A DNA stretch of 64,000 nt. It comes from Micromonospora sp. FIMYZ51 (GTDB lineage: Bacteria; Actinomycetota; Actinomycetes; Mycobacteriales; Micromonosporaceae). Below, piece by piece: positions 45,178-53,540 of the stretch (position 1 is the first letter of the stretch; each line of letters opens with the position of its first letter). The notes under the pieces are model-generated. The model did not search any database. It had not been told where the DNA came from and saw only the letters and a program-made list of their open reading frames with translations. The DNA is taken from assembly GCF_038246755.1 (NCBI RefSeq), contig NZ_CP134706.1, forward strand, positions 3,534,001 through 3,598,000, in the 5' to 3' direction. The position numbers and the translations under genes were made by a program.

Positions 45178-46171
45178 TGTCGCGGCGGACCAGTTCGGCG
45201 GCGAGCGAGGCCACCCGGGGGCCGGCGCCACCGGCGTCGAGGGCGAGGGCCATCGCCCGGGCACCCATCTCGACCAGGGGCAGCCGGACGGTGGTCAGCG
45301 CCGGGGTCACGTCGCGCGCCATCGGCATGTCGTCGAAGCCGAACACGCTGAGCCGGTCGGGCACCGGCACCCCTCGGGAACGCAGCAAGGACAGCGCGCC
45401 GATGGCCATCGAGTCGTTAAGCGCCGCGATCGCGGTCAACCCGGGCTCCGCGTCGAGCAGCGCGGCGGTGGCGGCGGCACCGCTGTCGCGGTCGAACTCG
45501 GCGTACCGGATGCGGTGTTCCGGTAGTTCCCGGCCGTGCTCGGCGAACGCCTCACGCAGCCCGGTGAGCCGGTCGGTGGTGGTGGTCAGCACCCGTGGCC
45601 CGGCCACCACGCCGATCCGCTCGTGCCCGAGCCGGCAGATCTCCTCGCCGAGCAGCCGGGCGCCGCCCCGATTGTCCGGCATCACCGCGTCGCCGGAGTG
45701 CTCGTGGCGGCCGATCACCGCGACCCGCCCGCCGGTGGCCTCGTACGCGGTCAGCTTGCCGTTGAGCAGCCGGGTGAACTCGGCGGCGTGGTAACCGGAA
45801 CCGGCGAGGATGATCGCGGCGACCTGGTGCCCGCGTAGCAGCTCGACGTACTCCAGTTCCCGGTCCGGGTCGCGGTAGCTGTTGCAGATCATCAGCAGTC
45901 GACCCTGATCGGTGGCGACCCGTTGCAGGCCCCGGGTGATCTCGGAAAAGTACGGGTCGGAGACGTCGTGCACGATGACGCCGACCGCGCCGCGGTGCGA
46001 GCGGGCCAGCAGTTGGGCGTGGGCGTTCGGCACGTACTGCAACTCGGCGACGGCCTGGAGCACCCGTTCGCGCAGCTCGTCGGTGACCGGTTTGCTGCTG
46101 CCGTTGATCACGCGCGATGCCGTGGCGGGTGAGACCCCCGCCCGCCGGGCCACATCGGACAGCGTCGCCAC
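45149..46171 (-). CDS. LacI-family transcriptional regulator
   Basis: 340 residues, GTG 46171. N-terminal helix-turn-helix and hinge (TLSDVARRAGVSPATASRVI, NAHAQLLARSHRG), then a sugar-binding Peripla_BP core (GVIVHDVSDPYFSEITRGLQ; FGFDDMPMARDVTPALTTVR). It probably controls the carbohydrate operon at 47316, whose leader has a LacI-type palindrome GGAAAGCGCTTACC. The effector is likely a sugar or sugar derivative. Confidence 0.92.
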   Translation of the reverse strand: MATLSDVARRAGVSPATASRVINGSSKPVTDELRERVLQAVAELQYVPNAHAQLLARSHRGAVGVIVHDVSDPYFSEITRGLQRVATDQGRLLMICNSYRDPDRELEYVELLRGHQVAAIILAGSGYHAAEFTRLLNGKLTAYEATGGRVAVIGRHEHSGDAVMPDNRGGARLLGEEICRLGHERIGVVAGPRVLTTTTDRLTGLREAFAEHGRELPEHRIRYAEFDRDSGAAATAALLDAEPGLTAIAALNDSMAIGALSLLRSRGVPVPDRLSVFGFDDMPMARDVTPALTTVRLPLVEMGARAMALALDAGGAGPRVASLAAELVRRDSTGPVPAAR

Positions 46172-46265
46172 TCCCGCCCCCTGTCGGTCACCCCGGCCGC
46201 GCGCCTGGCGACCAGCGTCACCGTACCGCAGCGCGGGCCGTGGGCTGTTCCGTGGTTCGCGCAGG

Positions 46266-47108
46266 TCACGGCCGCGGGTCGGGGGTGTTGCGTCCGGTTT
46301 GCGGCGGGTGGTCGGGAACCGTCCCCTGGGCGAGCAGATGCGCGCTGGCCGCGACCAGCGCCGGCTCCCGCCGGTAGACGCGGGCGAGGCGCAGCGCGGC
46401 GTCGAACACGGTCTGCGCCATCGGACCGTGCGCCGCCGCCTCGGCGGCGATCCACGCCGGTCCCTCGATCCCGTCGACGGTGATGTCGGCCAGGCCGGCC
46501 GTGCGGCACTCGTCGACGAGTTCCTCGACGCGGTGGAAGTAGGCGTGGGTGAAGCCGATGCTCGGGTCGTTGGCGCCGTTGGTCAGCAGCACCCGGGCTT
46601 CGTCGACCATCCGGTCGTCGAGTCGACCGGTGGCGGCGAAGTCGAGCGGGCCGGCGAATCGCGAGATCGCGGCGGCGAGCACCCGACCGCCGGGGCGGGT
46701 GACGCGTACCGCCTCGGTGAGGGCCCGGCACCGGTCGGCGCGGTCCAGCAGGTGGTAGAGCGGGCCGAGCAGCAGCGTGGCGTCGTAGCTGTCGTCCTCC
46801 TCGGGCAGCGCGCGGGCGTCCGCGACCTCCGCCGCCACGCCGGGCTGGCCGGCGCGGGCCTGGGCGACGTGGGCGGGCACCAGGTCGAGCAGGCGTACGC
46901 GGTAGCCCAGCGCGACGAGGGCGCGGGCGTACTCGCCGGGGCCGCCACCGACGTCCAGGATCGACGCCGGTGGCGCGGGCAGTGCCTGGCGTAGCAGTTC
47001 CAGGGTTCGCGTCCGTTCCAGCCGGGCCTGCGGTCGTGCGCCGAGGCGCTGGTCCTCCCGGTAGCGGAACGTGTAGTACGCGACGATCTCGCTGGCATGT
47101 CGGTCCAC
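46266..47108 (-). CDS. Class I SAM-dependent methyltransferase
   Basis: 280 residues from GTG 47108. The frame is open to 47207, but its first residues would come from the repeat element, so the later start is preferred; the site is weak. Motif I SILDVGGGPGEYARALVALG, VRLLDLVPAHVAQA, VADARALPEEDDSYDATLLL, LYHLLDRADRCRALTEAVRV. Similar to UbiE-type small-molecule methyltransferases. Substrate unknown. Confidence 0.8.
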   Translation of the reverse strand: MDRHASEIVAYYTFRYREDQRLGARPQARLERTRTLELLRQALPAPPASILDVGGGPGEYARALVALGYRVRLLDLVPAHVAQARAGQPGVAAEVADARALPEEDDSYDATLLLGPLYHLLDRADRCRALTEAVRVTRPGGRVLAAAISRFAGPLDFAATGRLDDRMVDEARVLLTNGANDPSIGFTHAYFHRVEELVDECRTAGLADITVDGIEGPAWIAAEAAAHGPMAQTVFDAALRLARVYRREPALVAASAHLLAQGTVPDHPPQTGRNTPDPRP

Positions 47109-47180
47109 CTGGCGATGGTGACCGGGTGCACGGGCCGGTCGCGACCGGTTTTCGGCGTGGACCTGGGCCGGTGCGGCGCT

Positions 47181-47233
47181 TGTTAACAAGGGGCCCTTCC
47201 TATGCACGAGGCGTTAGGAAGGGGCCCTTCCTT
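47181..47233. repeat. GGGCCCCTT-type intergenic element, copy A
   Basis: Read on the minus strand: AAGGAAGGGCCCCTT, CCTAACGCCT, a short spacer and GGAAGGGCCCCTTGTTAACA. Two GGAAGGGCCCCTT cores in direct order, each itself near-palindromic. The second copy is at 50428 in the opposite orientation. Confidence 0.85.
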
Positions 47234-47262
47234 CGGTCTTGCCCGGGTGTGGGGCGGCGGCT

Positions 47263-47287
47263 TAGGCTGGCCAGGAAAGCGCTTACC
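47263..47287 (+). promoter_or_regulatory. Promoter and LacI-type operator of the carbohydrate operon
   Basis: TAGGCT (47263-47268) is a likely -10 box. GGAAAGCGCTTACC (47274-47287) is a palindrome matching at 12 of 14 positions around a central CG, at the expected transcription start. Binding there would block transcription. Confidence 0.65.
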
Positions 47288-47315
47288 TACGGCGTGTGCG
47301 ACTGGAAGGACCCCC

Positions 47316-48467
47316 ATGACCCGCAGGTCGATCGGCATCATCGTGAACGGCGTCACCGGCCGGATGGGATACCGGCAACATCTGGTGCGCTCCCTGCTGG
47401 CCATCCGTGAGTCCGGCGGCGTGGCGCTGCCCGACGGCACCACCGCCTGGCCGCACCTGGTCCTGGTCGGACGCAGCGAGACCAAGCTGCGCGAGATCGC
47501 CGAACGGCACGGCCTGGACGACTGGACCACCGACCTGACCGCCGCGCTGGCCCGCGACGACGTGCAGGTCTACTTCGACGCCCAGGTCACCCAGCAGCGG
47601 GAGAAGGCCATCCGGCAGGCGATCGAGGCCGGCAAGCACATCTACACCGAGAAGCCCCTGGCCGAGGACACCGCAGCCGCCCTCGACCTGGCTCGGGCGG
47701 CCCGCGCCGCCGGGGTCCGCACCGGCGTGGTGCAGGACAAGCTCTTTCTGCCCGGGCTGCGCAAGCTCAAGCGGCTGCTCGACGGCGGCTTCTTCGGCCA
47801 GGTGCTCTCGGTGCGGGGAGAGTTCGGCTACTGGGTCTTCGAGGGCGACTGGCAGGCCGCCCAACGTCCATCGTGGAACTACCGGGCCGAGGACGGCGGC
47901 GGCATCGTGGTGGACATGTTCCCGCACTGGCACTACGTGCTGGCGGAACTCTTCGGCGAGGTACGGGCGGTCTCCGCGACCATCGCCACGCACGTCCCGC
48001 GCCGCGTCGACGAGGCCGGCCGGTCCTACCAGGCCACCGCCGACGACGCCGCGTACGCGGTCTTCGAGCTGGCCGGTGGCGTCATCGCCCAGCTCAACTC
48101 GTCCTGGGCGGTGCGGGTGTACCGCGACGAACTTGTCGAGTTCCAGGTCGACGGCACCGAGGGCAGCGCGGTGGCCGGGTTGCGGCGCTGCCGGGTGCAG
48201 CACCGGGCGGTCACCCCGAAGCCGGTGTGGAATCCGGACCTGCCGGTGACCGAGGACTTCCGCTCGCAGTGGACCGAGGTGCCGGACAACGAGGACTTCG
48301 ACAACGGCTTCAAGGTGCAGTGGGAGGCGTTCCTGCGGCACGTCGCGGTCGGCGAACCGTTCCGGTGGGACTTCCTGGCCGGTGCCCGTGGCGTGCAACT
48401 GGCCGAGCTGGGCCTGGTCTCGGCCCGGGAGGGCCGCCGCGTCGAGGTGCCGGAGCTGTCGCTGTGA
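47316..48467 (+). CDS. Gfo/Idh/MocA-family oxidoreductase
   Basis: 383 residues, ATG 47316 with GGAAGGA. N-terminal Rossmann fold (SIGIIVNGVTGRMGYRQHLV), the E-K-P motif AGKHIYTEKPLAEDTAAALD, then the C-terminal substrate domain (GGFFGQVLSVRGEFGYWVFE; DMFPHWHYVLAELFG). Acts on a cyclic sugar, inositol or sugar acid. First gene of a three-gene operon with 4-bp overlaps. Confidence 0.9.
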   Translation: MTRRSIGIIVNGVTGRMGYRQHLVRSLLAIRESGGVALPDGTTAWPHLVLVGRSETKLREIAERHGLDDWTTDLTAALARDDVQVYFDAQVTQQREKAIRQAIEAGKHIYTEKPLAEDTAAALDLARAARAAGVRTGVVQDKLFLPGLRKLKRLLDGGFFGQVLSVRGEFGYWVFEGDWQAAQRPSWNYRAEDGGGIVVDMFPHWHYVLAELFGEVRAVSATIATHVPRRVDEAGRSYQATADDAAYAVFELAGGVIAQLNSSWAVRVYRDELVEFQVDGTEGSAVAGLRRCRVQHRAVTPKPVWNPDLPVTEDFRSQWTEVPDNEDFDNGFKVQWEAFLRHVAVGEPFRWDFLAGARGVQLAELGLVSAREGRRVEVPELSL

Positions 48468-49618
48468 GCGCCGCCGAGGTGACCCTGCCCGGCGGCCGGC
48501 GACTGCGGCTGCGCGGTGGCGCCGGCCATCCCCGGCCCGACCGCCCGCCGCACAGCCGCATCGCGTACGCCGCCGCACACGTGGTGGCCGACCCGGCGGC
48601 CGACAACACCCCGGGCACCCCGGCCACCCTCGACTGGGACCGTACCCTGGCCTTCCGTCGGCACCTCTGGTCGTACGGCCTCGGCGTGGCCGAGGCGATG
48701 GACACCGCGCAGCGCGGCATGGGCCTGGACTACCCGGCCACCCGCGAGCTGATCCGGCGCAGCGCGGCCGAGGCGCGGGCGGCCGGTGGCCGGATCGTCG
48801 CCGGGGTCACCACCGACCAGCTGCCGGCCGGCCCGGCCAGCCTCACCGAGGTCACCGCCGCGTACCGCGAGCAGCTCGACGACGTGCAGGCCGCCGGGGC
48901 GGTGCCGGTGCTGATGTGCAGCCGTCACCTGGCCGCCGTGGCCGGCGGACCCGAGGACTACCTGCGGGTCTACGACGACCTGCTGACCGCCGCCGACCGG
49001 CCGGTGGTGCTGCACTGGCTCGGGCCGATGTTCGACCCGGCGCTGACCGGCTACTGGGGCAGCACCGACCTGGACCTGGCCGCCGACACCGTCGTCGAAC
49101 TGCTCAAGGCCCATGCGTCCCGGGTCGACGGGATCAAGATGTCGCTGCTCGACGCCGGCCGCGAGGTGGCGTTGCGCCGCCGGCTGCCGGCCGGGGTACG
49201 CCTCTACACCGGCGACGACTTCAACTACCCGGAGCTGATCCGGGGCGACGAGCAGGGCCACTCCGACGCGCTGCTCGGGGTCTTCGCCGCCATCGCGCCG
49301 GCCGCCTCGGCCGCGCTGGCCGCCCTCGACCGGGGCGACCTGACCGCGTACGACGAGATCTTCGCGCCCACCGTGCCGCTGGCCCGGCACCTGTTCGCCG
49401 CGCCCACCTGGTACTACAAGACCGGGATCGTCTTCCTCGCCTGGCTGGCCGGGCACCAGGACCACTTCACCATGGTCGGCGGGTTGCAGTCCGGCCGGTC
49501 ACCGGCGCACCTGGCCACCCTGCTCACCCTGGCCGACGCGGCCGGTCTGCTGCCCGACGCCGAACTGGCCGCCGCCCGGGCGCGGGCGTTCTTCGCCGTC
49601 GCGGGGGTGACCCAGTGA
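48464..49618 (+). CDS. DUF993 family protein (dihydrodipicolinate-synthase-like aldolase fold)
   Basis: 384 residues, GTG 48464 (GTGA overlap). Family pattern: SRIAYAAAHVVADPAADNTP, DWDRTLAFRRHLWSYGLGVA, HWLGPMFDPALTGYWGS, VDGIKMSLLDAGREVALRRR and YTGDDFNYPELIRGDEQGHS. The KMSLLD lysine is the likely Schiff-base residue of a class I aldolase. Reaction unknown; its neighbours are a sugar oxidoreductase and an isomerase. Confidence 0.85.
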   Translation: MSAAEVTLPGGRRLRLRGGAGHPRPDRPPHSRIAYAAAHVVADPAADNTPGTPATLDWDRTLAFRRHLWSYGLGVAEAMDTAQRGMGLDYPATRELIRRSAAEARAAGGRIVAGVTTDQLPAGPASLTEVTAAYREQLDDVQAAGAVPVLMCSRHLAAVAGGPEDYLRVYDDLLTAADRPVVLHWLGPMFDPALTGYWGSTDLDLAADTVVELLKAHASRVDGIKMSLLDAGREVALRRRLPAGVRLYTGDDFNYPELIRGDEQGHSDALLGVFAAIAPAASAALAALDRGDLTAYDEIFAPTVPLARHLFAAPTWYYKTGIVFLAWLAGHQDHFTMVGGLQSGRSPAHLATLLTLADAAGLLPDAELAAARARAFFAVAGVTQ

Positions 49619-50427
49619 CCGACCAGGCGCTGCGCCGGTTCTCCTTCAACCAGGCCACCGCGCAGCACTGGGCGCTGCCCGACGTGGTCGCCGGCTGTGT
49701 GGCCGCCGGTGTGCCCGGTATCGGCCTGTGGCGGGAGCCGGTCGCCGAATACGGCCTCGAGCGCGCCGCCAAGCTGGTACGCGACGCCGGGCTGACCGTG
49801 ACCACGCTGTGCCGGGGCGGGTTCTTCACCGCCGAGGACTGGCGGGAGCAGAACCTGCGCGCCATCGACGAGGCGGCCACCCTCGGCGCGCCGGTGCTGG
49901 TGCTGGTCTCCGGCGGCCTGCCGGCCGGCAGCAAGGACATCGACGGCGCCCGGGCCCGGGTCGCCGACGCCATCGCCGAGCTGGCGCCGCACGCCGACGC
50001 CGCCGGGGTGCGGCTCGCCATCGAGCCGCTGCACCCGATGTTCAGCGCCGACCGCTGCGTGATCGCCACCCTCGGCCAGGCGCTCGACATCGCCGAACGG
50101 TTCGACCCCGGCGTGGTCGGCGTCGTCGTGGACGCCTACCACGTGTGGTGGGACGACACGGTGTACGCGCAGATCGCCCGCGCGGGGGAGTGGATCGCCT
50201 CGTTCCAGGTCTGCGACTGGATCACCCCGCTGCCGGCGGGGGTGCTGCTCGGTCGGGCCCTGCCCGGCGACGGCTGCATCGAACTGCGCCGGCTGCGCGC
50301 GGCGGTCGACGCGGCCGGCTACACCGGCCCGATCGAGGTCGAGGTCTTCAACGCCGAGGTGTGGTCGCGCCCCGGCGATGAGATCCTCACCGCCTCGATC
50401 ACCGCCTACCTCCGCGAGGTCGTTTGA
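49615..50427 (+). CDS. Sugar phosphate isomerase/epimerase (AP_endonuc_2 TIM barrel)
   Basis: 270 residues, GTG 49615 (GTGA overlap). TIM barrel with metal ligands typical of xylose-isomerase-like enzymes: RLAIEPLHPMFSADRC (Glu), VVVDAYHVWWD (Asp, His), ASFQVCDWITPLP (Asp), IEVEVFNAEVW (Glu). Third enzyme of the carbohydrate operon; probably isomerises the keto-sugar made by the oxidoreductase. Confidence 0.88.
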   Translation: MTDQALRRFSFNQATAQHWALPDVVAGCVAAGVPGIGLWREPVAEYGLERAAKLVRDAGLTVTTLCRGGFFTAEDWREQNLRAIDEAATLGAPVLVLVSGGLPAGSKDIDGARARVADAIAELAPHADAAGVRLAIEPLHPMFSADRCVIATLGQALDIAERFDPGVVGVVVDAYHVWWDDTVYAQIARAGEWIASFQVCDWITPLPAGVLLGRALPGDGCIELRRLRAAVDAAGYTGPIEVEVFNAEVWSRPGDEILTASITAYLREVV

Positions 50428-50481
50428 AAGGAAGGGCCCCTTATTAACGCCTGCTGTAGTAAAAGGGCCCCTTATTAACAC
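50428..50481. repeat. GGGCCCCTT-type intergenic element, copy B
   Basis: AAGGAAGGGCCCCTTATTAA, CGCCTGCTGTAGTAA and AAGGGCCCCTTATTAACA, starting at the base after the isomerase stop. Same order of parts as copy A, in inverted orientation, so the two copies bracket the carbohydrate operon. Confidence 0.85.
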
Positions 50482-50536
50482 ATCCGGCGCTCGCAACGCA
50501 GCGGGCGCTCGCGCAGGATGATGCGCGTAGCACTAC

Positions 50537-50553
50537 CGTTCCGATATGGAACG
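50537..50553. promoter_or_regulatory. Inverted repeat before the membrane-protein gene
   Basis: CGTTCC (50537-50542), GATAT, GGAACG (50548-50553). Possible operator about 63 bp before the chosen start. Confidence 0.4.
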
Positions 50554-50615
50554 ATGGCTGAGTGCCGGACGATGCCGGGGCCGACGGCAGCGGCGGGAAC
50601 GGGGAGGCGAGCCAG

Positions 50616-51302
50616 GTGACCGAGCAGACGACCGAGGCGCAGCGGACCGTCGCCGGCAGCCCCCCGGGGGTACGGGTCGACTGGCGGATCCCGCCGCCCC
50701 GGCCGGGGCTGGCCGGCTCGCTGGACCGGTTCTTCGGGCCGGGGCGCAGTCGGCGGGAGAACCTGACCGAGGCCGGGATGCACCTGCTGGTGCTGGCGCT
50801 GCTGGCGACGTACATCGTCCGGCACACGAGCGGTGCGGACTGGTCGTTCCTCGCCATCCTGGTGACGGTGGTGGCCGCCGTGGACCTCGTCGGCGGCGCG
50901 CTCACCAACGCGACGAACCCGGCCAAACGGTGGTACCACCGGCCCGGCCGCCGCGACTCGCGCCTGTTTCTCGTGGCGGTGCACGCGGTGTACCTGCTGG
51001 CGCTGACCCGCGTCCCGGCCGCCGGTGCCGACCCGTCCTGGCTGCTGGCGAACGTGGCGCTGCTGCTGGTGGCGGCGATCCTGGTCGAGTTGGCGCCGGT
51101 CGACGTGAAGCGGCTGCTCGCGGTGGCGCTCTACCTGGCTGCCGTCCTGGTCAACCTGACCTGGTTGCCGCTGGAGCCGGCGTACGCCTGGTTCCCGATC
51201 TTCTTCTACCTCAAGCTGCTGGTCTGTTTCCTGGTCCCGGAGGCACCGCTGGTGCCATCGCGGACCACGGCAGCAGGGCGAGAGCAGCGGCCGGACAGCT
51301 AG
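50616..51302 (+). CDS. Integral membrane protein of unknown function
   Basis: 228 residues from GTG 50616 (GGGAGG eight bases upstream; a GTG at 50562 is possible). A Pro-rich cytoplasmic head (VRVDWRIPPPRPGLAGSLDR) is followed by about six membrane helices, including GMHLLVLALLATYIVRHTSG, FLAILVTVVAAVDLVGGALT and WLLANVALLLVAAILVELAP. The loop NATNPAKRWYHRPGRR is conspicuous. I do not recognise the family. The stop TAG shares CTAG with the convergent nuclease gene. Confidence 0.75.
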   Translation: MTEQTTEAQRTVAGSPPGVRVDWRIPPPRPGLAGSLDRFFGPGRSRRENLTEAGMHLLVLALLATYIVRHTSGADWSFLAILVTVVAAVDLVGGALTNATNPAKRWYHRPGRRDSRLFLVAVHAVYLLALTRVPAAGADPSWLLANVALLLVAAILVELAPVDVKRLLAVALYLAAVLVNLTWLPLEPAYAWFPIFFYLKLLVCFLVPEAPLVPSRTTAAGREQRPDS

Positions 51303-52222
51303 CCGGCACGGCTGGCCAGGGCGTCGACCAGGCGGCGGGTGGAGCCGGCGAGGTTCCAGCGTTCGGCCAGCTCGATGAGCCGGTCCGGGTCGGCGGGTGC
51401 CGTCGGCAGTTCGGTGGGCAGCGCCGGCAGTGGTACGTCCAGCGCGACCCGGACCACCTTCGGCGCCACCGCGAGGTAGTCTCGCGCGGCAGTGAGCTTG
51501 GCGCGCAGTCCGGGCGCGAAGCCGGAGCCCGGGTCGTCCAGGGCGGCGAGGATGCCGGGGATGTCGCCGTAGCGGTCGACCAGCCGGGCGGCGGTCTTCT
51601 CGCCGACGCCGGCCACCCCCGGCAGGCCGTCGCTGGGGTCGCCGCGCAGGGCGGCGAACTCGGCGTACCGGTCGGCCGGTACGCCGTAACGGGCGCGCAC
51701 CGCGGCGTCGTCGCAGTCCTCCAGCTTGGCCACGCCCCGCCCGACGTAGAGCAGGCGTACCCCGCGGGCGTCGTCCACGAGCTGGAACAGGTCGCGGTCG
51801 CCGGAGACCACCTCCACCGGGCCGGGCTGGGTGACCGAGAGGGTGCCGAGCACGTCGTCGGCCTCGTAGCCGGCCGCGCCGGTCACGGTGATCCCCAGCG
51901 CGTCGAGCACGTCGAGGAGCATCGGCACCTGCGGGGTGAGGGTGTCCGGTACCACCTCGCCGCCCTCCGGTGCCACCCGGTGCGCCTTGTACGACGGCAG
52001 CAGCGCGACCCGCCAGTCCGGTCGCCAGTCGTGGTCCATCGCGCACACCATCCGGCCCGGTTGCCGGGTGCGGATCAGGTGGGCGAGCATGTCGAGGAAG
52101 CCGCGTACGGCGTTGACGGGCTGGCCCTCGGCGGTCTTCGCGGCGGACTCGGGAATGCCGAAGTAGGCCCGGAAGTAGAGACTGGGCGCGTCGACGAGCA
52201 TGATCGGTTTCTGCTGTGCCAC
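51299..52222 (-). CDS. 5'-3' exonuclease (PolA N-terminal/FEN type)
   Basis: 307 residues from GTG 52222, 13 bp after a CAGGCT box on the minus strand and without a ribosome site (leaderless). Flap-nuclease acidic cluster: MLVDAPSLYFRAYFG, MVCAMDHDWRPDWR, GYEADDVLGTLS, VVSGDRDLFQLVDD, and the helix-hairpin-helix FAALRGDPSDGLPGVAGVGE. It removes 5' flaps and RNA primers. It is a stand-alone copy without a polymerase domain, as in mycobacteria and Streptomyces. Confidence 0.92.
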   Translation of the reverse strand: MAQQKPIMLVDAPSLYFRAYFGIPESAAKTAEGQPVNAVRGFLDMLAHLIRTRQPGRMVCAMDHDWRPDWRVALLPSYKAHRVAPEGGEVVPDTLTPQVPMLLDVLDALGITVTGAAGYEADDVLGTLSVTQPGPVEVVSGDRDLFQLVDDARGVRLLYVGRGVAKLEDCDDAAVRARYGVPADRYAEFAALRGDPSDGLPGVAGVGEKTAARLVDRYGDIPGILAALDDPGSGFAPGLRAKLTAARDYLAVAPKVVRVALDVPLPALPTELPTAPADPDRLIELAERWNLAGSTRRLVDALASRAG

Positions 52223-52320
52223 GCCCGACAGCCTGGCACACGCCACCGACGTTCCGAGTGCCCGCCACGACCAGTCCGCTGCCCACGCCGAGGATGCGCG
52301 TACACCACCAGGAGGACCTG

Positions 52321-52701
52321 ATGCCCCTGCCCACCCCGCTGACGCTCACCCAGGTCAACCTGGACACCCCGGACCCGGCCGCGCTGGCCCGCTTCTACGT
52401 GCGGCTGCTCGGCTGGGAGATCGCGGACGAGCAGCCCGACGACGTGATCCTGCGCAACCCCGACGGCGGGGTCGGGCTCTCCTTCCAGCGGGAGCGGGCG
52501 TACGCCCGCCCGACCTGGCCGGCCGAGCCGGGCCGGCAGCAGATGTCGATGCACCTGGAGATCGGCGTGACGGATCTGACCGCTGCCCTGGAGCACGCGT
52601 TGGCCTGTGGCGCCACCCTGGCCGACTACCAGCCGCAGGAGGACGTCCGGGTCTGCCTCGACCCGGACGGCCACCCGTTCTGCCTCTGGCTGATCGGTTG
52701 A
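52321..52701 (+). CDS. Glyoxalase/VOC-family protein
   Basis: 126 residues, ATG 52321 with AGGAGG. One VOC module: LTQVNLDTPDPAALARFYVR, LLGWEIADEQPDDVILRNPD, MSMHLEIGVTDLTAALEHAL, VCLDPDGHPFCLWL. Metal ligands may be in MHLEIGV and the C-terminus. Function not predictable (dioxygenase, resistance or isomerase types all occur). Confidence 0.85.
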   Translation: MPLPTPLTLTQVNLDTPDPAALARFYVRLLGWEIADEQPDDVILRNPDGGVGLSFQRERAYARPTWPAEPGRQQMSMHLEIGVTDLTAALEHALACGATLADYQPQEDVRVCLDPDGHPFCLWLIG

Positions 52702-52800
52702 TCGGATCCCGCGGTGCCCACCGGTCAGGCTCGCTGCTCCTGGCCTGGCTGCCGATGAGCGGATACTGCCCGCGCTGCCTGTATCGACGGGACCGGGTGG

Positions 52801-53391
52801 CTAACCGAACCGGTCAGCGAGCTTCGTCAGCCTGGTGACGTACGCCGGCCAGTCGTAGTCGTGGGGGACGCCGGAGTTCCCCCGCCGCAAGCCGATCGCC
52901 CTGTCGTGCTGCTCGCGCATGATGTCCGCGTGACCGGCGTGACGGGCGAGGTCGCAGGTCACGTGGATGATGATCCTGTGCAGCGTCACGTCCCTTTCGC
53001 CTGGACGCCACCACGGCACCTGCCCTGGCGCGTCAAGGGGCAGCTGTTCGATCGTCTGATCCGCGAACACCCCGACACGGCGATAAAGGTCGATCAGCCC
53101 ATCCTTCGTCTCGCCCTCCCGCGCGTACCAGTCTGCCTGCGGGTCCTCCTCGAACGCCTGCATGGGGACCAGTTCCTCAGGCATCGGGAACTCACGCCCG
53201 AAGGTAGGCCCGAAGTAGCCGGCTTCGACATTGAGGCAGTGCTTGAGGACTCCCAGCAGATTGTTGCCGGTCGCGGTGCGGGGCAGTCGCGCCTCGCGTT
53301 CGCTCAGCCCGTCGAGCTTCCAGATCAGGTTGTCGCGCATCGCCTGGAGGTAGTGGTGCAGCGCAGCCTTGGGGTCGCCCAGATCAGCCAT
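52801..53391 (-). CDS. DinB/DUF664 (mini-circle protein) family protein
   Basis: 196 residues, ATG 53391. Four-helix DinB-like bundle with the DUF664 marks DNLIWKLDGLSEREARLPRT, LGVLKHCLNVEAGYFGPTFG and ITHVT-type metal His in LHRIIIHVTCDLARHAGHAD. Possibly a thiol-dependent or metal-dependent transferase. A short frame starting at ATG 53459 (MADEKNAVQLAEMARTHKED, GGAAAGGACC upstream) overlaps the start out of frame and may be a coupled leader. Confidence 0.85.
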   Translation of the reverse strand: MADLGDPKAALHHYLQAMRDNLIWKLDGLSEREARLPRTATGNNLLGVLKHCLNVEAGYFGPTFGREFPMPEELVPMQAFEEDPQADWYAREGETKDGLIDLYRRVGVFADQTIEQLPLDAPGQVPWWRPGERDVTLHRIIIHVTCDLARHAGHADIMREQHDRAIGLRRGNSGVPHDYDWPAYVTRLTKLADRFG

Positions 53392-53540
53392 GCCTGCCAG
53401 TCTTCCTTATGCGTCCGCGCCATTTCTGCGAGCTGAACCGCGTTCTTCTCGTCTGCCATGACGTGGTCCTTTCCGGACAGGAGCAACGTTCTGTCCCACG
53501 GACCACACTCAGGCCACACACGGAGATCTACGCAGTCCCG

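Noticed and set aside
47109..47207. Longer start for the methyltransferase beginning inside the repeat element
   Set aside because: The extra residues (MHRKGPLL) come from the GGGCCCCTT element, a common artefact; GTG 47108 fits the protein better.
50546..50615. ATG 50546 as the start of a long protein
   Set aside because: That frame reads through Arg/Gly-rich sequence antisense-like to the nuclease gene; the membrane-protein frame from 50616 has the helices and a ribosome site.
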